NCBI GenBank assembly: GCA_000438115.1
Contig: FR903581.1
Coordinates: 1 to 15,279, forward strand
Origin: Prevotella sp. CAG:617
GTDB lineage: Bacteria > Bacteroidota > Bacteroidia > Bacteroidales > Bacteroidaceae
Length of the DNA stretch: 15,279 nt
Direction: 5' to 3'
A program made the position numbers and the translations under genes. This document shows, one piece after another, positions 15,069 to 15,279 of this stretch. The notes under the pieces are model-generated. The model did no database searches. It was given only the letters and a program-made list of their open reading frames with translations, and was not told where the DNA came from. The first letter of the stretch is position 1. The number at the start of each line of letters is the position of its first letter.

Positions 15069-15279
15069 GCCACAAACACCGTTATTCCGACCTCGCCTAC
15101 TGGAAATGGCTGACCGAGCGCTACTTTGACGCCGAAACCACGCCTGAGGAAGAGCGCGAACTGTGCCGCTTTCTGGCCTCGCCCGAAGGGCAGCAACCGC
15201 AATTCGACGACGTGCGCCACGTGATGGGCTACCTGATTACGGGCCGGCGACCCCACCCCACGGCCGCTGCGCCAGCCCC
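15065..15279 (+). CDS. Probable anti-sigma factor, 3' truncated by window end
   Basis: ATG 15065 overlaps the sigma-factor stop (ATGA), and the frame stays open for 71 complete codons to the window edge. The visible part has YWKWLTERYFDAETTPEEER (about 12-31) followed by ELCRFLASPE, resembling the N-terminal helices of bacterial anti-sigma factors (RYFDGE..EEE type). The zinc-binding HxxxCxxC pattern of ZAS anti-sigmas is absent; only one Cys is present. A Pro/Ala-rich stretch begins near residue 62, which could lead to a membrane span outside the window. The call rests on gene order, overlap and this N-terminal resemblance. It could also be an unrelated regulator. Confidence 0.7.
   Translation, partial: MSHKHRYSDLAYWKWLTERYFDAETTPEEERELCRFLASPEGQQPQFDDVRHVMGYLITGRRPHPTAAAPA

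Overview
The window reads as a chromosomal segment of a fairly GC-rich member of the Bacteroidales (Bacteroidota). Four independent signs point there: a type IX secretion sorting domain at the end of the first protein, Bacteroidetes-type promoters (-7 box TAnnTTTG about 19 nt downstream of a TTTG-like -33 box) in front of four transcription units, a fused SecD-SecF protein, and general absence of Shine-Dalgarno sequences. Genus cannot be settled from the sequence alone. All supported genes lie on the + strand.

Layout. (1) 2-2905: 3' part of a large secreted repeat protein with one Ig-like domain, ten about 82-residue beta domains of two classes and a C-terminal sorting domain, closed by a hairpin. 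(2) 3017-3928: an exported or membrane-anchored non-specific DNA/RNA endonuclease. (3) 3929-4170: a short intergenic region dense in GTCCG/CGGAC repeats, holding a terminator and a promoter. (4) 4171-7333: a two-gene operon of unknown function, a polytopic membrane protein with a large helical C-terminal domain (DUF6057-like) followed after 1 nt by a lipoprotein with a c-type haem motif and a PD40/TolB-like beta-propeller. (5) 7432-7701: rpsO with its own promoter and a classic terminator. (6) 7779-8023: non-coding, with a perfect palindrome that shares a 13-mer with region 3. (7) 8096-10872: gltX and waaA, probably one operon. (8) 11066-14092: secDF with its own promoter and terminator. (9) 14189-14561: structured non-coding DNA. 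(10) 14562-15279: an ECF-type sigma factor gene overlapping (ATGA) a probable anti-sigma gene that runs off the window.

Functionally this is mostly core biology of a Gram-negative envelope: translation (S15, GluRS), Kdo addition to lipid A (WaaA), Sec export (SecDF), plus secreted proteins and an extracytoplasmic-function sigma module. The least understood part is the membrane protein/haem-propeller lipoprotein pair, and the most unusual non-coding signal is the short GTCCG-type repeat family shared between intergenic regions. No mobile element, CRISPR array, tRNA or rRNA was seen.
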